Shown: positions 37,469 through 47,714 of the stretch, in pieces | Layout of the letters: each line of letters opens with the position of its first letter | Position numbering within the stretch: the stretch's first letter is position 1 | Assembly (NCBI RefSeq): GCF_000142805.1 | Contig: NC_013082.1 | Span: 1,116,001-1,180,000 of the forward strand | DNA: 64,000 nt | From: Lachancea thermotolerans CBS 6340 | Lineage: Eukaryota; Ascomycota; Saccharomycetes; Saccharomycetales; Saccharomycetaceae | Direction of reading: 5' to 3' | The notes under the pieces: generated by a model | The model's database searches: none | Told to the model about the DNA's origin: nothing | The model's input: only the letters and a program-made list of their open reading frames with translations | Made by a program: the position numbers and the translations under genes

Positions 37469-40400
37469 ATGTCCAGCGAGGAAATAAAGAGGGCCGATGA
37501 CCCGGTTGTGGACGATAATGTGGACGGCGATAAAGCCCCTAGTGATGAAGAAGAAGGCGAAGACGTCTTTGACTCCTCTGAGGAAGATGAAGACCTAGAC
37601 GAAGATGAGGAAGAAGCTCAAAAAGTGCGTGAAGGCTTCATTGTCGACGACGATGAGGAGGGGCGTGCTTCTGCCGGCAGGAAAAGAAGCAAGAAGCATA
37701 AAAGGCGGACAAGAGAGGATGAAGACGACAGACTTTCAGAGGACGACCTTGACCTGCTTATGGAAAATGCCGGCGTTAAAAGGGCGCCCAGCCCTGATAA
37801 GTCCAAAGCCAAGTTCAAGCGGTTGAAGCGTGCTGGAGACGACAGCGAAGAACCCTCTGGCGATTCCGCTTCCAGAGGAGCTAAGGCCACATCTCGATTC
37901 GATGATTTCTTTTCAGATGACGAAGAAGAAGTACCCACAAGAGATGAAGCTACTGGAGCCGGCGAAGGTACCACGGGGGGCAATAGAAACGCTGAAGTTG
38001 GGACCATTGACGAACTCGACGACTTTATTGAAGAAGACGAGTTCTCCGACGAAGATGAAGAAACGAGACAACAGAGAGTCCAAGAGCATAAGATGCTACG
38101 CGAGCAAAGAATGAAGCAACCAGTTCAAATCACTGGTTTGTCATCCGAGAAAATAGACGAAATGTATGATATATTCGGTGACGGACACGACTACGATTGG
38201 GCTCTGGAAGTCGAGAACGAAGATGTAGAGGGCGCAGATGCTGCAGAATCAGCTGAAAGAACAGAGGATGGAGATTTCGACGCTGCGGGGGGCGAATCCA
38301 AAAAGCCCAAAATCACGCTCCAGGATATCTACGATCTCCAGGATCTAAAAAAGAACTTACTCACGGAAGAAGATATGGTTATCAGGAGAGCTGACATTCC
38401 TGAAAGATACCAAGAGCTAAGAGCAGGTATGAAAAACTATGGGAACTTGAGCTCAGAAGACCAAGAGGCAGAGAAAAACTGGATAAGCAGCAAATTGTCG
38501 TTAGACAAGAACTTTGATCCCGAGTACGACCTTACCGAGTTCAAGGAAGCTGTAGGTAATGCCATAAGATTTGTGAGTAAAGAGAATTTGGAAGTACCGT
38601 TCATTTACGCGTATCGTCGTAACTACATTTCCTCCAAGGAGAAGGACGGCTTTGTTCTGAATGAGGATGACCTATGGGAAATTGTTCACATGGACTCAGA
38701 GTTCCACAGTATAATCTACAAAAGAGATTATGTTAAGAAGTTCTATGAGCAGCTCGGGGTCCAAGATCCCGTTGTCGATGAATATTTCAAAAACCAAGGT
38801 TCGTCAATGACAGAATTGACCTCTTTACAAGACATCTACAACTACTTGGAATTCAAATTTGCTCGTGAAATTAACGAAGCATTATTGGCTCAAAGTAGTG
38901 GCTCCACCAAGAAGCACATGAAGAACTCAAGTTACGAGAAGTTCAAATCCAGTCCTCTGTACAGCGCTGTGAGTCAAATCGGTATCACATCGGACCAGAT
39001 CGGTGAGAACATTCACTCAGAACACCAGATTCACCCTGTTGTTGACCACCCGGATCAAAAGCCTCAGGACATAATTGAGGACTTGCTGGCAAACTCGAGT
39101 GCCGATTTACAAGCCTTCTCTTCAAATCACAAGTTGGCGCTCGAAACTGTTCAGAAGTACTACTCTCTGGAAATAGCGAACAATCCTAAGGTTAGAGAAA
39201 AGGTTAGAGCAGACTTCTACAAGTACTACATTGTTGATGTCGTTTTGTCGGTCAAGGGTAAAAAAGAGATACAAAGGGGATCTCCTTACGAAGATATCAA
39301 ATATGCAATCAACAGAACTCCCGCTCATTTCAGAAGGGAGCCTGAGGTGTTTTTGAGAATGCTCGAAGCGGAATCTCTGCATTTGATGTCTATCAAAATC
39401 CACATGTCTTCTCAAACACAATACTGTGATCATTTGTTTCAGACTGCATTGGACACAACAAATACTTCTGAAATTGCAACTGAATGGAACAACTTCCGTA
39501 AGGCCGCTTTTTTCACAGCGCTGGAAAAGATATTCTTGGAGATTAGTCAAGAAATAAAAGACGATTTGAAAAAAGACTGCCAAAGACTGGTTTCCAAGAG
39601 CGTTCGCCATAGGTTTATGACTAAGCTTGACCAAGCGCCCTTTATTCCAAATCCTCGTGACCCAAAAATCCCAAGAGTTTTGGCAATAACTTGTGGCCTG
39701 GGCCACTTTGGCAAGGATGCAATTATTGCTGTCTACGTTAATAGAAAGACTGATTACGTGAGGGATTACAAAATCGTGGAAAACCCTTTCGATAGGCACA
39801 ACCCAGAGAAATTTGAGGAAACACTTGATAACATCATACAAACGTGTCAGCCTAATGCTATTGGTATCAATGGGCCTAATCCAAAAACTCAGCGCTTGCT
39901 GCGAAAAATTCAAGAAGTTATCCAAAAGAAGCAAATTGTTGATAACAGAGGACACAACATTCCTGTGATATATGTTGAAGATGAGATTGCTACACGTTAC
40001 CAGACTTCTGAGCGTGGTATTCAGGAGTACCCTAACAAACCTCCGCTGGTGAAGTATTGTATAGGCCTGGCGAGGTACATGCACTCCCCTCTTTTGGAAT
40101 ATGTTAATCTAACACCTGATGAACTGATGTCGCTGTCAATACATCCAAGCCAATCTCTTCTTACCCGGGAAAATTTCATGAAAGCCTTGGAGACTTCTTT
40201 TGTTGATTTGGTGAATTTGGTTGGTGTTGAGGTGAACAAAGCGACTGATAGCGCATACTACGCGAGATGCCTGCAGTATATTTCTGGGCTCGGGAAGCGT
40301 AAAGCGACGGACTTTTTAGAGTCTCTGCAGAGACTCAATGAACCCCTTCTTGCCCGGCAACAGCTGATCACGCATAACATCTTGCACAAGACAATTTTCA

Positions 40401-41836
40401 TGAATTCTGCCGGTTTCCTCTACATCTCTTGGAACCAAAAGAATCAAAGATATGAGGATCTCGAGCACGACCAGCTCGATAGCACAAGAATCCACCCAGA
40501 GGATTACCATCTTGCCACGAAGGTTGCTGCAGACGCACTAGAATACGACCCTGATGCTATCGCAGAGAAGGAGGACCAGGGAACTATGAGCGAGTTCATT
40601 GAAATTTTGAGAGAAGACCCGGAATGCAAGAGCAAATTGGAGTCGCTCAACTTGGAGGCATATGCCGAGGAGCTCGAAAAAAACACAGGGCAAAAGAAGC
40701 TCAACAACTTGAACACTATTGTCTTGGAGTTGTTGAACGGCTTTGAGGAATTGCGGAATGACTTCCATCCTCTCCACGGCGACGAGGTCTTTACCACGCT
40801 AACTGGTGAGACAGACAAAACCTTTTTCAAGGGTTGCATTGTTCCCGTCAAGGTCGAGCGCTTCAGGCACAGCGACATCATATGTACCACAAACTCCCAA
40901 GTTGAGTGTATCGTGAACGCACAACGCCATGCGGGGGCACAGCTCAAACGGCCAGCTTCCGAAATCTATGAAATCAGCAAGACTTACCCCGCTAAAGTCA
41001 TCTTTATTGACTACGAGAACATCAGCGCTGAAGTGTCGTTGCTAGACCACGACGTGAAACACCAATACGTTCCAGTTCACTATAGCAAGGACCCATCGGT
41101 GTGGGACCTCAAGCAGGAGCTCGAAGACGCGGAAGAGGAAAAACAAATTGCGATGCGCGAAGCCCGTGCGAAGCGGACACACAGGGTTATCAATCACCCT
41201 TACTACTTCCCCTTCAACGGGAAGCAAGCTGAAGACTACCTGAGAAGCAAAGAGCGTGGTGACTTTTTGATCCGGCAATCGTCCCGGGGTGATGACCACC
41301 TGTCGATCACATGGAAGCTGGACAAGGATCTGTTCCAGCACGTCGACATTCTGGAGCAGGAGAAGGAAAACCCATTGGCGCTGGGTCGCGTGTTGATTGT
41401 AGAAGGCCAAGTCTACCATGATCTGGACCAAATTATCGTGGAGTACCTGCAGAACAAGGTGAGACTCCTGAATGAGATCACGTCTAATGAAAAGTTCAAG
41501 AAGGGTACGAAGAGAGAGGTCACCAAGTTCATTGAGGACTACTCAAAGGTCAATCCTAACAGGTCGGTTTACTACTTCAGTTTCAACTACGAGCACCCAG
41601 GCTGGTTCTACTTGATGTTCAAGATCAATGCTCAAAGCAACCTTTACACCTGGAACGTCAAGCTCACCCACACGGGTTTCTTCCTGGTTAACTACAACTA
41701 TCCGACCGTGATCCAGTTGTGCAATGGCTTCAAAACTCTGCTGAAGACCAGCAACAGAGGCCAGAGATCGGGCGCTGCTACCGGCAACGCCCCTGCTGCC
41801 GCAGCAGGTGCTGCTGGTGGGTACTACGGGTACTAG
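37469..41836 (+). CDS. SPT6: Transcription elongation factor / histone chaperone Spt6
   Basis: Histone chaperone that travels with RNA polymerase II and restores nucleosomes. The product has 1455 residues (1451 in S. cerevisiae). The N-terminal 300 residues are strongly acidic, with a conserved Spn1-binding stretch near IDEMYDIFGDGHDYDWAL (about 230-250). The core follows with helix-turn-helix, YqgF-like (LAITCGLGHFGKDAIIAVYV), helix-hairpin-helix (YISGLGKRKATDFLESLQ) and death-like domains. An S1 domain (about 1119-1200) precedes the tandem SH2 domains (from about 1242: HPYYFPFNGKQAEDYL, GDFLIRQSSRG) that bind the Rpb1 linker. A Gly/Ala-rich tail ends GYYGY. Its partner Spn1 is encoded at 52436-53539. 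Confidence 0.98.
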   Translation: MSSEEIKRADDPVVDDNVDGDKAPSDEEEGEDVFDSSEEDEDLDEDEEEAQKVREGFIVDDDEEGRASAGRKRSKKHKRRTREDEDDRLSEDDLDLLMENAGVKRAPSPDKSKAKFKRLKRAGDDSEEPSGDSASRGAKATSRFDDFFSDDEEEVPTRDEATGAGEGTTGGNRNAEVGTIDELDDFIEEDEFSDEDEETRQQRVQEHKMLREQRMKQPVQITGLSSEKIDEMYDIFGDGHDYDWALEVENEDVEGADAAESAERTEDGDFDAAGGESKKPKITLQDIYDLQDLKKNLLTEEDMVIRRADIPERYQELRAGMKNYGNLSSEDQEAEKNWISSKLSLDKNFDPEYDLTEFKEAVGNAIRFVSKENLEVPFIYAYRRNYISSKEKDGFVLNEDDLWEIVHMDSEFHSIIYKRDYVKKFYEQLGVQDPVVDEYFKNQGSSMTELTSLQDIYNYLEFKFAREINEALLAQSSGSTKKHMKNSSYEKFKSSPLYSAVSQIGITSDQIGENIHSEHQIHPVVDHPDQKPQDIIEDLLANSSADLQAFSSNHKLALETVQKYYSLEIANNPKVREKVRADFYKYYIVDVVLSVKGKKEIQRGSPYEDIKYAINRTPAHFRREPEVFLRMLEAESLHLMSIKIHMSSQTQYCDHLFQTALDTTNTSEIATEWNNFRKAAFFTALEKIFLEISQEIKDDLKKDCQRLVSKSVRHRFMTKLDQAPFIPNPRDPKIPRVLAITCGLGHFGKDAIIAVYVNRKTDYVRDYKIVENPFDRHNPEKFEETLDNIIQTCQPNAIGINGPNPKTQRLLRKIQEVIQKKQIVDNRGHNIPVIYVEDEIATRYQTSERGIQEYPNKPPLVKYCIGLARYMHSPLLEYVNLTPDELMSLSIHPSQSLLTRENFMKALETSFVDLVNLVGVEVNKATDSAYYARCLQYISGLGKRKATDFLESLQRLNEPLLARQQLITHNILHKTIFMNSAGFLYISWNQKNQRYEDLEHDQLDSTRIHPEDYHLATKVAADALEYDPDAIAEKEDQGTMSEFIEILREDPECKSKLESLNLEAYAEELEKNTGQKKLNNLNTIVLELLNGFEELRNDFHPLHGDEVFTTLTGETDKTFFKGCIVPVKVERFRHSDIICTTNSQVECIVNAQRHAGAQLKRPASEIYEISKTYPAKVIFIDYENISAEVSLLDHDVKHQYVPVHYSKDPSVWDLKQELEDAEEEKQIAMREARAKRTHRVINHPYYFPFNGKQAEDYLRSKERGDFLIRQSSRGDDHLSITWKLDKDLFQHVDILEQEKENPLALGRVLIVEGQVYHDLDQIIVEYLQNKVRLLNEITSNEKFKKGTKREVTKFIEDYSKVNPNRSVYYFSFNYEHPGWFYLMFKINAQSNLYTWNVKLTHTGFFLVNYNYPTVIQLCNGFKTLLKTSNRGQRSGAATGNAPAAAAGAAGGYYGY

Positions 41837-42839
41837 AATGTATATGAGAGATCACCATTCGTTAGCGAATTGTATATATAGCGAAGAGCAGTCTTGAAAA
41901 GAGGTGCTCGTTAAAAAGGATATCAGCAAAACCGGTTTTTTAATATTTGTAAGAGAAGTAGTGCATTTGGGCGTCTATTTTCCCACTGTCTAAAAGTCCC
42001 AGGTTAGCCCAAAACCAGCTATACAATATTTCCTCAACACAACGAGACGCTGCGAAGGCCCCTGCTACTCGAAAGGTCACCTACCAACTGTTCAACTGCC
42101 CGCGTCTCCCCGCTTATGTCAGCAGAGCCCGAGCAGTACCCACGTGACGCGCTACCCCTCTCCCGCACGTGACGCACCGCCCTTCTCCCGCTTGTCCAGG
42201 GTCGCTTTTCCACTTCCAGGTCCGGTTCGAGTACCGTCTCCCCCGGCAACCCATTATGAGCAACTACCTTCATACAGCTGCCCTTCAACGATGAGTAATC
42301 CCGGATTTTTTGGTTTCCCCGCTTCTCCCGGAGTGTTGATTTTTGGCTTGGGTTTCTCCGCTTCCTCGTTTCCGATGGCTCCGCCCCACGCTGCATAGGG
42401 CCCGAGTAAGGCACGTTTGTTGGAGGGCATACTGACACAATGCAAGAAAATGAGTAACAAGAAGGCTGTGACGCAGCAGCGTTCAGACAGGTATGACAGA
42501 GAGGGTGAATGACTGATTAGCGAAGGCAAAGAACACTGAAATAGGCCCTGTATATCAGTGGGGTACCGGAAGAAACCGGTATGAATTCAGCAATAATTAA
42601 ACAGCAGAAGGCTGAGCGAAGCTTCAAATATAGAGGTCTATTGTCGCTAAACGACAGAGGTTGAAACTTTGATTTTGAGAAGGCCAAGGAATTCGACGCG
42701 CGGCACAACAAAGAAGCAAAAAAGCAGTTGCATCAGAAACCTCCACCAGTGAAACCAGTTTTCCTAAGGTAATAAAAAGTGGATCTGGGTTCCAACTTGC
42801 TTGTTTCCGCCAGCGTTTCTGAAACAGCAAAGCACAAAG
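41837..42839. other. 1-kb intergenic region with paired CACGTGACGC sites
   Basis: Upstream of the PFK2-like gene. CACGTGACGC occurs twice, from 42141 and from 42166, 25 bp apart. The 134-codon minus-strand open frame (42034-42438) has no ATG-anchored or domain support. A T-arm-like GGTTCGAG at 42224-42231 lacks the rest of a tRNA. Confidence 0.4.
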
Positions 42840-43940
42840 ATGACAGAAAAAGCTGTCATTGTAATGGTGGGGCTGCCGGCGCGAGGGAAGTCATACATTG
42901 CACAACGGATCGTCTCGTACTACCGCTCGGCCTATGGCGACGGCGGGGGCTGTCGGCTGTTCAACGCGGGAAAAGAGCGTCGTTTTCTGGCCGCGGACGC
43001 TCAGGATGCGCCACCACACCCCGCCCTGTATCGCACAGTGACACACCAGCCGCATCAGCCGCGCCATCCGGGTGACAGTGCCGAAATAGATGATGACCTT
43101 AGTGGCGCTGAAGCAGAAGTCGGCACCGGCCCGGCGCCACCGCAGACACTGTTCGACACACAGAACGACGACGCGGTGCGCGCCAGGGACCAGATCGCGC
43201 TCGCCACTGTGCAAAAGATGTGCGTGTGGCTCCAGTCCGACAACGCGCACCGTGTCGCCATTTTCGACGCCACCAACACTACGGCAGCCCGGAGGGCAAT
43301 GGTCGTCGACACCATCCGTCTGCACACGTCGGGACAGACCCCCGTTATATTTATTGAAAGCATCTGCACGGACGCGGAGGTTATCCACCAAAACATTGTA
43401 CACAAGGTGCGCCACTCGCCGGACTACTTGGAGGATCCGGACAAACACTGGTGCTACCTTGATTTCAAGACGCGGCTTGAAAACTACGAGCGGATCTACG
43501 AGCCCTGTGACCTTGCGGCAGAGTTTCCGCAACAGGAGTTCTCTGAGTCTCTTGCTCTTCTTCGGGTTGTCAACCAAGGCGCCAAGATACAGCTACAGGG
43601 CCAAGCCTCGCCTGCGCACGAAAGCACGCTCATGTGTCTCTTGCACGGTATTTACCACAACACGCTGGATGCAGCGACCTTCCTCCCGCTTGCACTCGAC
43701 ACTATCACGAAGGCTCGGTCCGCGTGCTCCTCCACTTCTTCTTCGCTCTTTTCACTCTCGAGCCTAATGCTTTCCAGTAACGCGACTGAGGAGGAGAGGG
43801 TTCGAGAATCTGTGGACGAGGCCGCTGCCAGCGACCCTAAGCCCCCGAACCGGGCGCTTGAGCAGGAATTGGAACTGATCCTATCCGGCGCAGCCTCTCG
43901 GGCTGAGCAAGGATCTTTACGACGAGACGCCAACGATTAA
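42840..43940 (+). CDS. 6-phosphofructo-2-kinase-domain protein (kinase only)
   Basis: Probable 6-phosphofructo-2-kinase or a derived relative, which would make fructose 2,6-bisphosphate. The product has 366 residues. A P-loop GLPARGKSYIAQRI starts near residue 11. NAGKERR follows in place of the usual NVGEYRR, then VAIFDATNTTAARR (catalytic Asp), VIFIESICTDAEVI, HSPDYLEDPD and RLENYERIYEPCD, all 6PF2K hallmarks. The bisphosphatase half with its catalytic RHGES is missing, and the C-terminus is Ser- and Glu-rich low complexity. A Pro/His-rich insert lies near residues 55-95. Closest in layout to S. cerevisiae Pfk27 (YOL136C), or possibly the YLR345W group. The NAGK change near the substrate site leaves activity uncertain. 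The ATG at 42840 is the first in frame. Confidence 0.8.
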   Translation: MTEKAVIVMVGLPARGKSYIAQRIVSYYRSAYGDGGGCRLFNAGKERRFLAADAQDAPPHPALYRTVTHQPHQPRHPGDSAEIDDDLSGAEAEVGTGPAPPQTLFDTQNDDAVRARDQIALATVQKMCVWLQSDNAHRVAIFDATNTTAARRAMVVDTIRLHTSGQTPVIFIESICTDAEVIHQNIVHKVRHSPDYLEDPDKHWCYLDFKTRLENYERIYEPCDLAAEFPQQEFSESLALLRVVNQGAKIQLQGQASPAHESTLMCLLHGIYHNTLDAATFLPLALDTITKARSACSSTSSSLFSLSSLMLSSNATEEERVRESVDEAAASDPKPPNRALEQELELILSGAASRAEQGSLRRDAND

Positions 43941-44050
43941 GCTACGATTTGACGAAACCCTACCGCTATAGACGCCGCGACAAGGAAAGAAGTCGCGCAA
44001 CTGCGTATTTTGTAACAGTAGTACCAAATTCTTTAATATTAATATGATAA

Positions 44051-44066
44051 TGATGATGATGATGAT
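44051..44066. repeat. Short (GAT)n trinucleotide repeat
   Basis: Five tandem GAT/TGA units in the region between the PFK2-like gene and YLH47. No function suggested. Confidence 0.6.
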
Positions 44067-44223
44067 ATTCTGATGGGAAGCTATCTGCTCTCGAGGCTTT
44101 GTTGTTGTGGATCTCTAGGCATGTGCTTCACTTCGCCTGGAAACGTGTTTAAAATTTTCCGAGTTATTATGGATCAAGTATACCATCTCACTAAAAGCCC
44201 GTCAATACTTCGAATCACTGACG

Positions 44224-45465
44224 ATGTTTATAGTGAAGTATAGACCACCAGTTATTTCAAGAGTCGGCAGACGTACTGCTGTACTGAAACTCGGGATCAC
44301 CCCCAGGACTTACACCTCGCAAGTCCCCAATCCATCCAAAAAGCCCACTGAGTTGGCCAAGGTTGATCAGGATGCCGTCAAGCTTTCTCTTTGGGACAAA
44401 GTCAAACATGAAGTGCATCACTACTGGGACGGCACTAAGCTCCTGGGCCTGGAAATGAAGATATCATTCAGGCTCCTCATGAAGACCGCGGCTGGTCACC
44501 AGTTGAGTCGCCGTGAAACCTTACAGCTAAAGAGAACCACACAAGATGTTGTACGATTAGTCCCTTTCTCAGCATTCGTGCTCGTGCCATTTGCAGAATT
44601 GCTGCTGCCTGTCGCTTTGAAGCTATTCCCAAACATGTTGCCCTCAACATATGAGTCTAAAAAAGACAAGCTTTCCAAGCTGACGAGCTTACGCCAGACC
44701 CGTGGCCTTGTTTCTAGCATCATAAAGGAGCAGAACTCTCACTTTAAGCCCAACGACATTAACGACGAGCAAAAGCTCGTGTTCAACAGCTTTTACAAAC
44801 ATGTGCGTGCTACTGGAGAGCCGGAATCTCGTCAACAACTAATCCATGTCGCACGTCTATTCAAAGATGACACCGTGTTAGACAATGTTACGAGGCCTTA
44901 TCTGGTCGCACTAGCAAAGTACATCAACTTGCAGCCCTTTGGAACGGATGTGATGCTTCGTTACAGAATTCGCTTTAAGATGTTGGAGCTCAAAAAAGAT
45001 GACTTCGCCATATTCTACGAAGGCGTACAGTCTTTGGACTCTGCTGAGTTGCGTACTGCCTGTGCATCTCGTGGTATCCGTAACTTGAATGTCGAGGACT
45101 CTGTGCTTCGTGACAACCTAAGTATTTGGTTGAACATGCGGCTGAAGGACAAGATCCCCTCTACCTTACTCATCATGGCTACTGCTTACACCTACGGTGA
45201 TGTCAGTTCCAAAAAAACACTGTACGATGCGTTGTGCGACGTCTTGAGTGGTATTCCCGATGAGCTGTATCACGAAGTCAAGGTCAACGTTGTGGAGGAA
45301 GAAAATGCTACTAGTAAATCTAGAATGGCCCAAATCAAAGAGCAAGAGGAGATCATGAAGGAGGAAGAACAGCAGGAGAAAGATGCACTTGTGAGAGTCA
45401 GGGATGAGTTGAATCTTGATGATGTCGACAAGCAAGCGCAACTTCAAGATAAACGCCGCGATTAA
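44224..45465 (+). CDS. YLH47: LETM1-family inner membrane protein Ylh47 (Mrs7)
   Basis: Paralogue of Mdm38 that acts at the mitochondrial inner membrane in K+/H+ exchange and ribosome binding. The product has 413 residues. It has a basic presequence, then HYWDGTKLLGLEMKIS, the membrane span [20 protein letters not shown] followed by PSTYES, the ribosome-binding region with TRPYLVALAKYINLQPFG, and a charged C-terminal coil (QIKEQEEIMKEEEQQEKD). It lacks the long low-complexity tail of Mdm38 (3926-5587). Both paralogues exist in this unduplicated genome, so the pair predates the whole-genome duplication. It is YPR125W in S. cerevisiae. Confidence 0.95.
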   Translation: MFIVKYRPPVISRVGRRTAVLKLGITPRTYTSQVPNPSKKPTELAKVDQDAVKLSLWDKVKHEVHHYWDGTKLLGLEMKISFRLLMKTAAGHQLSRRETLQLKRTTQDVVRLVPFSAFVLVPFAELLLPVALKLFPNMLPSTYESKKDKLSKLTSLRQTRGLVSSIIKEQNSHFKPNDINDEQKLVFNSFYKHVRATGEPESRQQLIHVARLFKDDTVLDNVTRPYLVALAKYINLQPFGTDVMLRYRIRFKMLELKKDDFAIFYEGVQSLDSAELRTACASRGIRNLNVEDSVLRDNLSIWLNMRLKDKIPSTLLIMATAYTYGDVSSKKTLYDALCDVLSGIPDELYHEVKVNVVEEENATSKSRMAQIKEQEEIMKEEEQQEKDALVRVRDELNLDDVDKQAQLQDKRRD

Positions 45466-45800
45466 CCCGACAAACAATCTGTACATAAAAATAAACATTC
45501 CTCAGTCTTTGCTAGCGTATGAGTTTAGCTACTCAGATGGCAACTCGCATTCTTTTCTCTGTAGCGCAAGTCAGAAAAGTCCTTTGACGTGGGGAAAACT
45601 ATATATTCATGCCTCAAACAACCTCGCACGACTGTTAATTTTCCATCTCGAATGAGCGGGTTCCTGAGCGCCTTGTGGATTGAAACTTAGTTCGTCCAAT
45701 AGTTGTTAAAGGCTCTGTAAAGCCATTTTTCAACAACCGCCGTCAATGTGTCGATATCTTGAACTCCATATTCATAAACCTATACTTAGCTGAGACCATA
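45466..45800. other. Convergent 3' region YLH47/ANT1
   Basis: 335 bp between two gene ends, AT-rich, presumably 3' UTRs and terminators. No other feature seen. Confidence 0.3.
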
Positions 45801-46781
45801 TTAAGCCAGTCGGGCGCGACGGTTTGCTTTTATGTACCGAAATAGTCTTCTCATCAGCTTGGTGAGCTCGCCCTTGAACATAAACAACAACCCTTGGACT
45901 AAAAGACCTTTACACAATTGGGGAGCGATACCCTTCCAGAGGGCCAAAAATCCTTCCTGTGTGTATAAGTAATGAAGTACCTGCTGAAATGATTGGAATT
46001 GCGAGCCTGTGCGTTGCAAGTACGCCTTAGAGATGATCAATGGTTGAGTAATCAGAGTTGAAATCATCTTGGAAATGAACCCTAAAGCGAAGTTTTGTGC
46101 CGGGCTCAGCTGAGCTGAAGTTTCCATGAGTTTACCGTCGTTTTGTGACTGGGCGCTCGAGGAAATGAATATGTCCTTGAGCCTTTCATATGATGCAAAT
46201 GTGATCGAGGGATTGATTGTCAGAATCAAAGAAACCTTTAAGCCCCTCCAGAATCCACTAATGTTTTGCTGTTCCTTGTAAATCTGTCTAACAACATCCA
46301 CGAACTTGGCTTTATTGTTGCCTTCCAGGGTTTGCTGCCTGGTCGAAATAACCCCAACTGGGTTTGTGAATACTTGGGAGACTGCCGCAGCCACAATCCC
46401 TAGAAGTAGCTCTTCTGGCGTTGAAAACTTGGTGATCTTGCCCTTGAGGAGCTTCAACCGAAAGAAGCTTTTCCGGACCACGCTGTACCAGAAGAAGTAG
46501 GAAAAGCTCTGCAAAAACCCAGCTACGATAGACGCAGGAAGGCCTCGGTACAGTCCGCCAATACCCCTGTTCTTGATAATTTTGATTATAGCATCAAGGG
46601 TATTCCTATAGCGGGTCTCTTGGGTCTCTCGCTTTCCCGCCCCCTCTGCATCGACAGTGGCCTCCCCGCTGGATTTGTTTTGTGTTTGAATTAAGGTCTT
46701 GACCACGTCCAGAGGGTAGACTAATACATTGGCCAAAGAAGACGCAACAGCGCCGGTGATTGCGCTTTCCAAGGAGGCCAT
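45801..46781 (-). CDS. ANT1: Peroxisomal adenine nucleotide transporter Ant1
   Basis: Mitochondrial-carrier-family protein of the peroxisomal membrane that exchanges cytosolic ATP for AMP, fuelling fatty-acid activation by Faa2. The product has 326 residues (328 in S. cerevisiae). Three carrier repeats are visible with PX(D/E)XX(K/R)-type motifs: YPLDVVKTL in the first, a degenerate TNPVGVISTR in the second and TQPLIISKAYLQR in the third. The degenerate second and third motifs are typical of this subfamily. The gene is YPR128C in S. cerevisiae and sits beside SCD6 here too. A CACGTG at 46865-46870 lies 84 bp upstream of the start. Confidence 0.95.
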   Translation of the reverse strand: MASLESAITGAVASSLANVLVYPLDVVKTLIQTQNKSSGEATVDAEGAGKRETQETRYRNTLDAIIKIIKNRGIGGLYRGLPASIVAGFLQSFSYFFWYSVVRKSFFRLKLLKGKITKFSTPEELLLGIVAAAVSQVFTNPVGVISTRQQTLEGNNKAKFVDVVRQIYKEQQNISGFWRGLKVSLILTINPSITFASYERLKDIFISSSAQSQNDGKLMETSAQLSPAQNFALGFISKMISTLITQPLIISKAYLQRTGSQFQSFQQVLHYLYTQEGFLALWKGIAPQLCKGLLVQGLLFMFKGELTKLMRRLFRYIKANRRARLA

Positions 46782-47417
46782 TCTTACGGATCTTTGGATG
46801 TTATAAGTTGAATTTGGAGCGCGCCCTCAACCTCAATATACTTCGATGGCTGCTTGAGGGTCGTCACGTGAAAATGTGGCTTTCCCTCAAAAGTCGTCAA
46901 GAGCCGTCTACCATCTTGTAGCATGCTAGGTATTGTCTGAATTTATCGCTGAGTAACCGCTGCTATCTACTGCGTCAGCCTCCAGAACGGCAGAGGCAAC
47001 CGCGAATACCAAATCTCAGATGACTGAGTTGCGGTGTTGACGCCACAGTACTAAAGCTTCGTGCTAGTCTTTCAACTGATTGTTTGGAACTTAGTGATGA
47101 TCGACATGGTCCTTTCTTTCACCGGAAGCGTTGTGCCAGGTTTTAGGCTTATACAAGTGCATTGTTGATAAAGCTCGAATAAAAAACAAGCAAGCCCTCC
47201 ACGGCAGAAGGAAACATGGCAGATACCCTGAGTAATACCGGGAGGATAACAATGGTTCCAGTTGCCTTGAAGCTCTTTTATGCCATTTTTGGTATGTTTG
47301 AAGGTCTGCGGTCTGTTGATGTCTTGTGATACGAAGGAAGTGCAATAAAAGTTAGTTCTATAACCATATCGACGTCAAGTTGGCAGATCAACATCAAGCA
47401 ACTGTCACACGCAGGAG
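46782..47417. other. Divergent promoter region ANT1/SCD6
   Basis: 636 bp. CACGTG at 46865-46870 is the only recognised element. A minus-strand 84-codon open frame (47091-47345) shows no family features. Confidence 0.4.
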
Positions 47418-47714
47418 ATGGCTCAATATATTGGCAAGACCATCTCTCTAATCTCGGTCACTGACAATCGTTATGTTGGTCTTCTAGAAGGGATCGACTC
47501 CGACAAAGGTGTTGTGACTCTTAATAGAGTGCGTTGCTTCGGCACTGAGGGTCGTAAGCAGTGGGGTCCTCAGGAGATCTACCCAAACCCCACCATTTAT
47601 GAGACGGTCACTTTCAATGGTAATGACGTGAAGGATCTAAGCATTCTGGACGTCTCGCTCGAGGAAGTGCAACCAGTATTACCACCACCTCAACTTGTGA
47701 TGCGACAGCAACAG

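Noticed and set aside
39122-40084. 320-codon open frame antisense to SPT6
   Set aside because: It lies wholly inside the conserved Spt6 core, has no ATG-supported family match and is a by-product of codon use on the other strand.
42221-42240. B-box-like GGTTCGAG resembling a tRNA T-arm
   Set aside because: No acceptor stem, anticodon arm or A box around it and no T-run terminator.
42034-42438. 134-codon minus-strand frame upstream of the PFK2-like gene
   Set aside because: No family signature; overlaps promoter elements.
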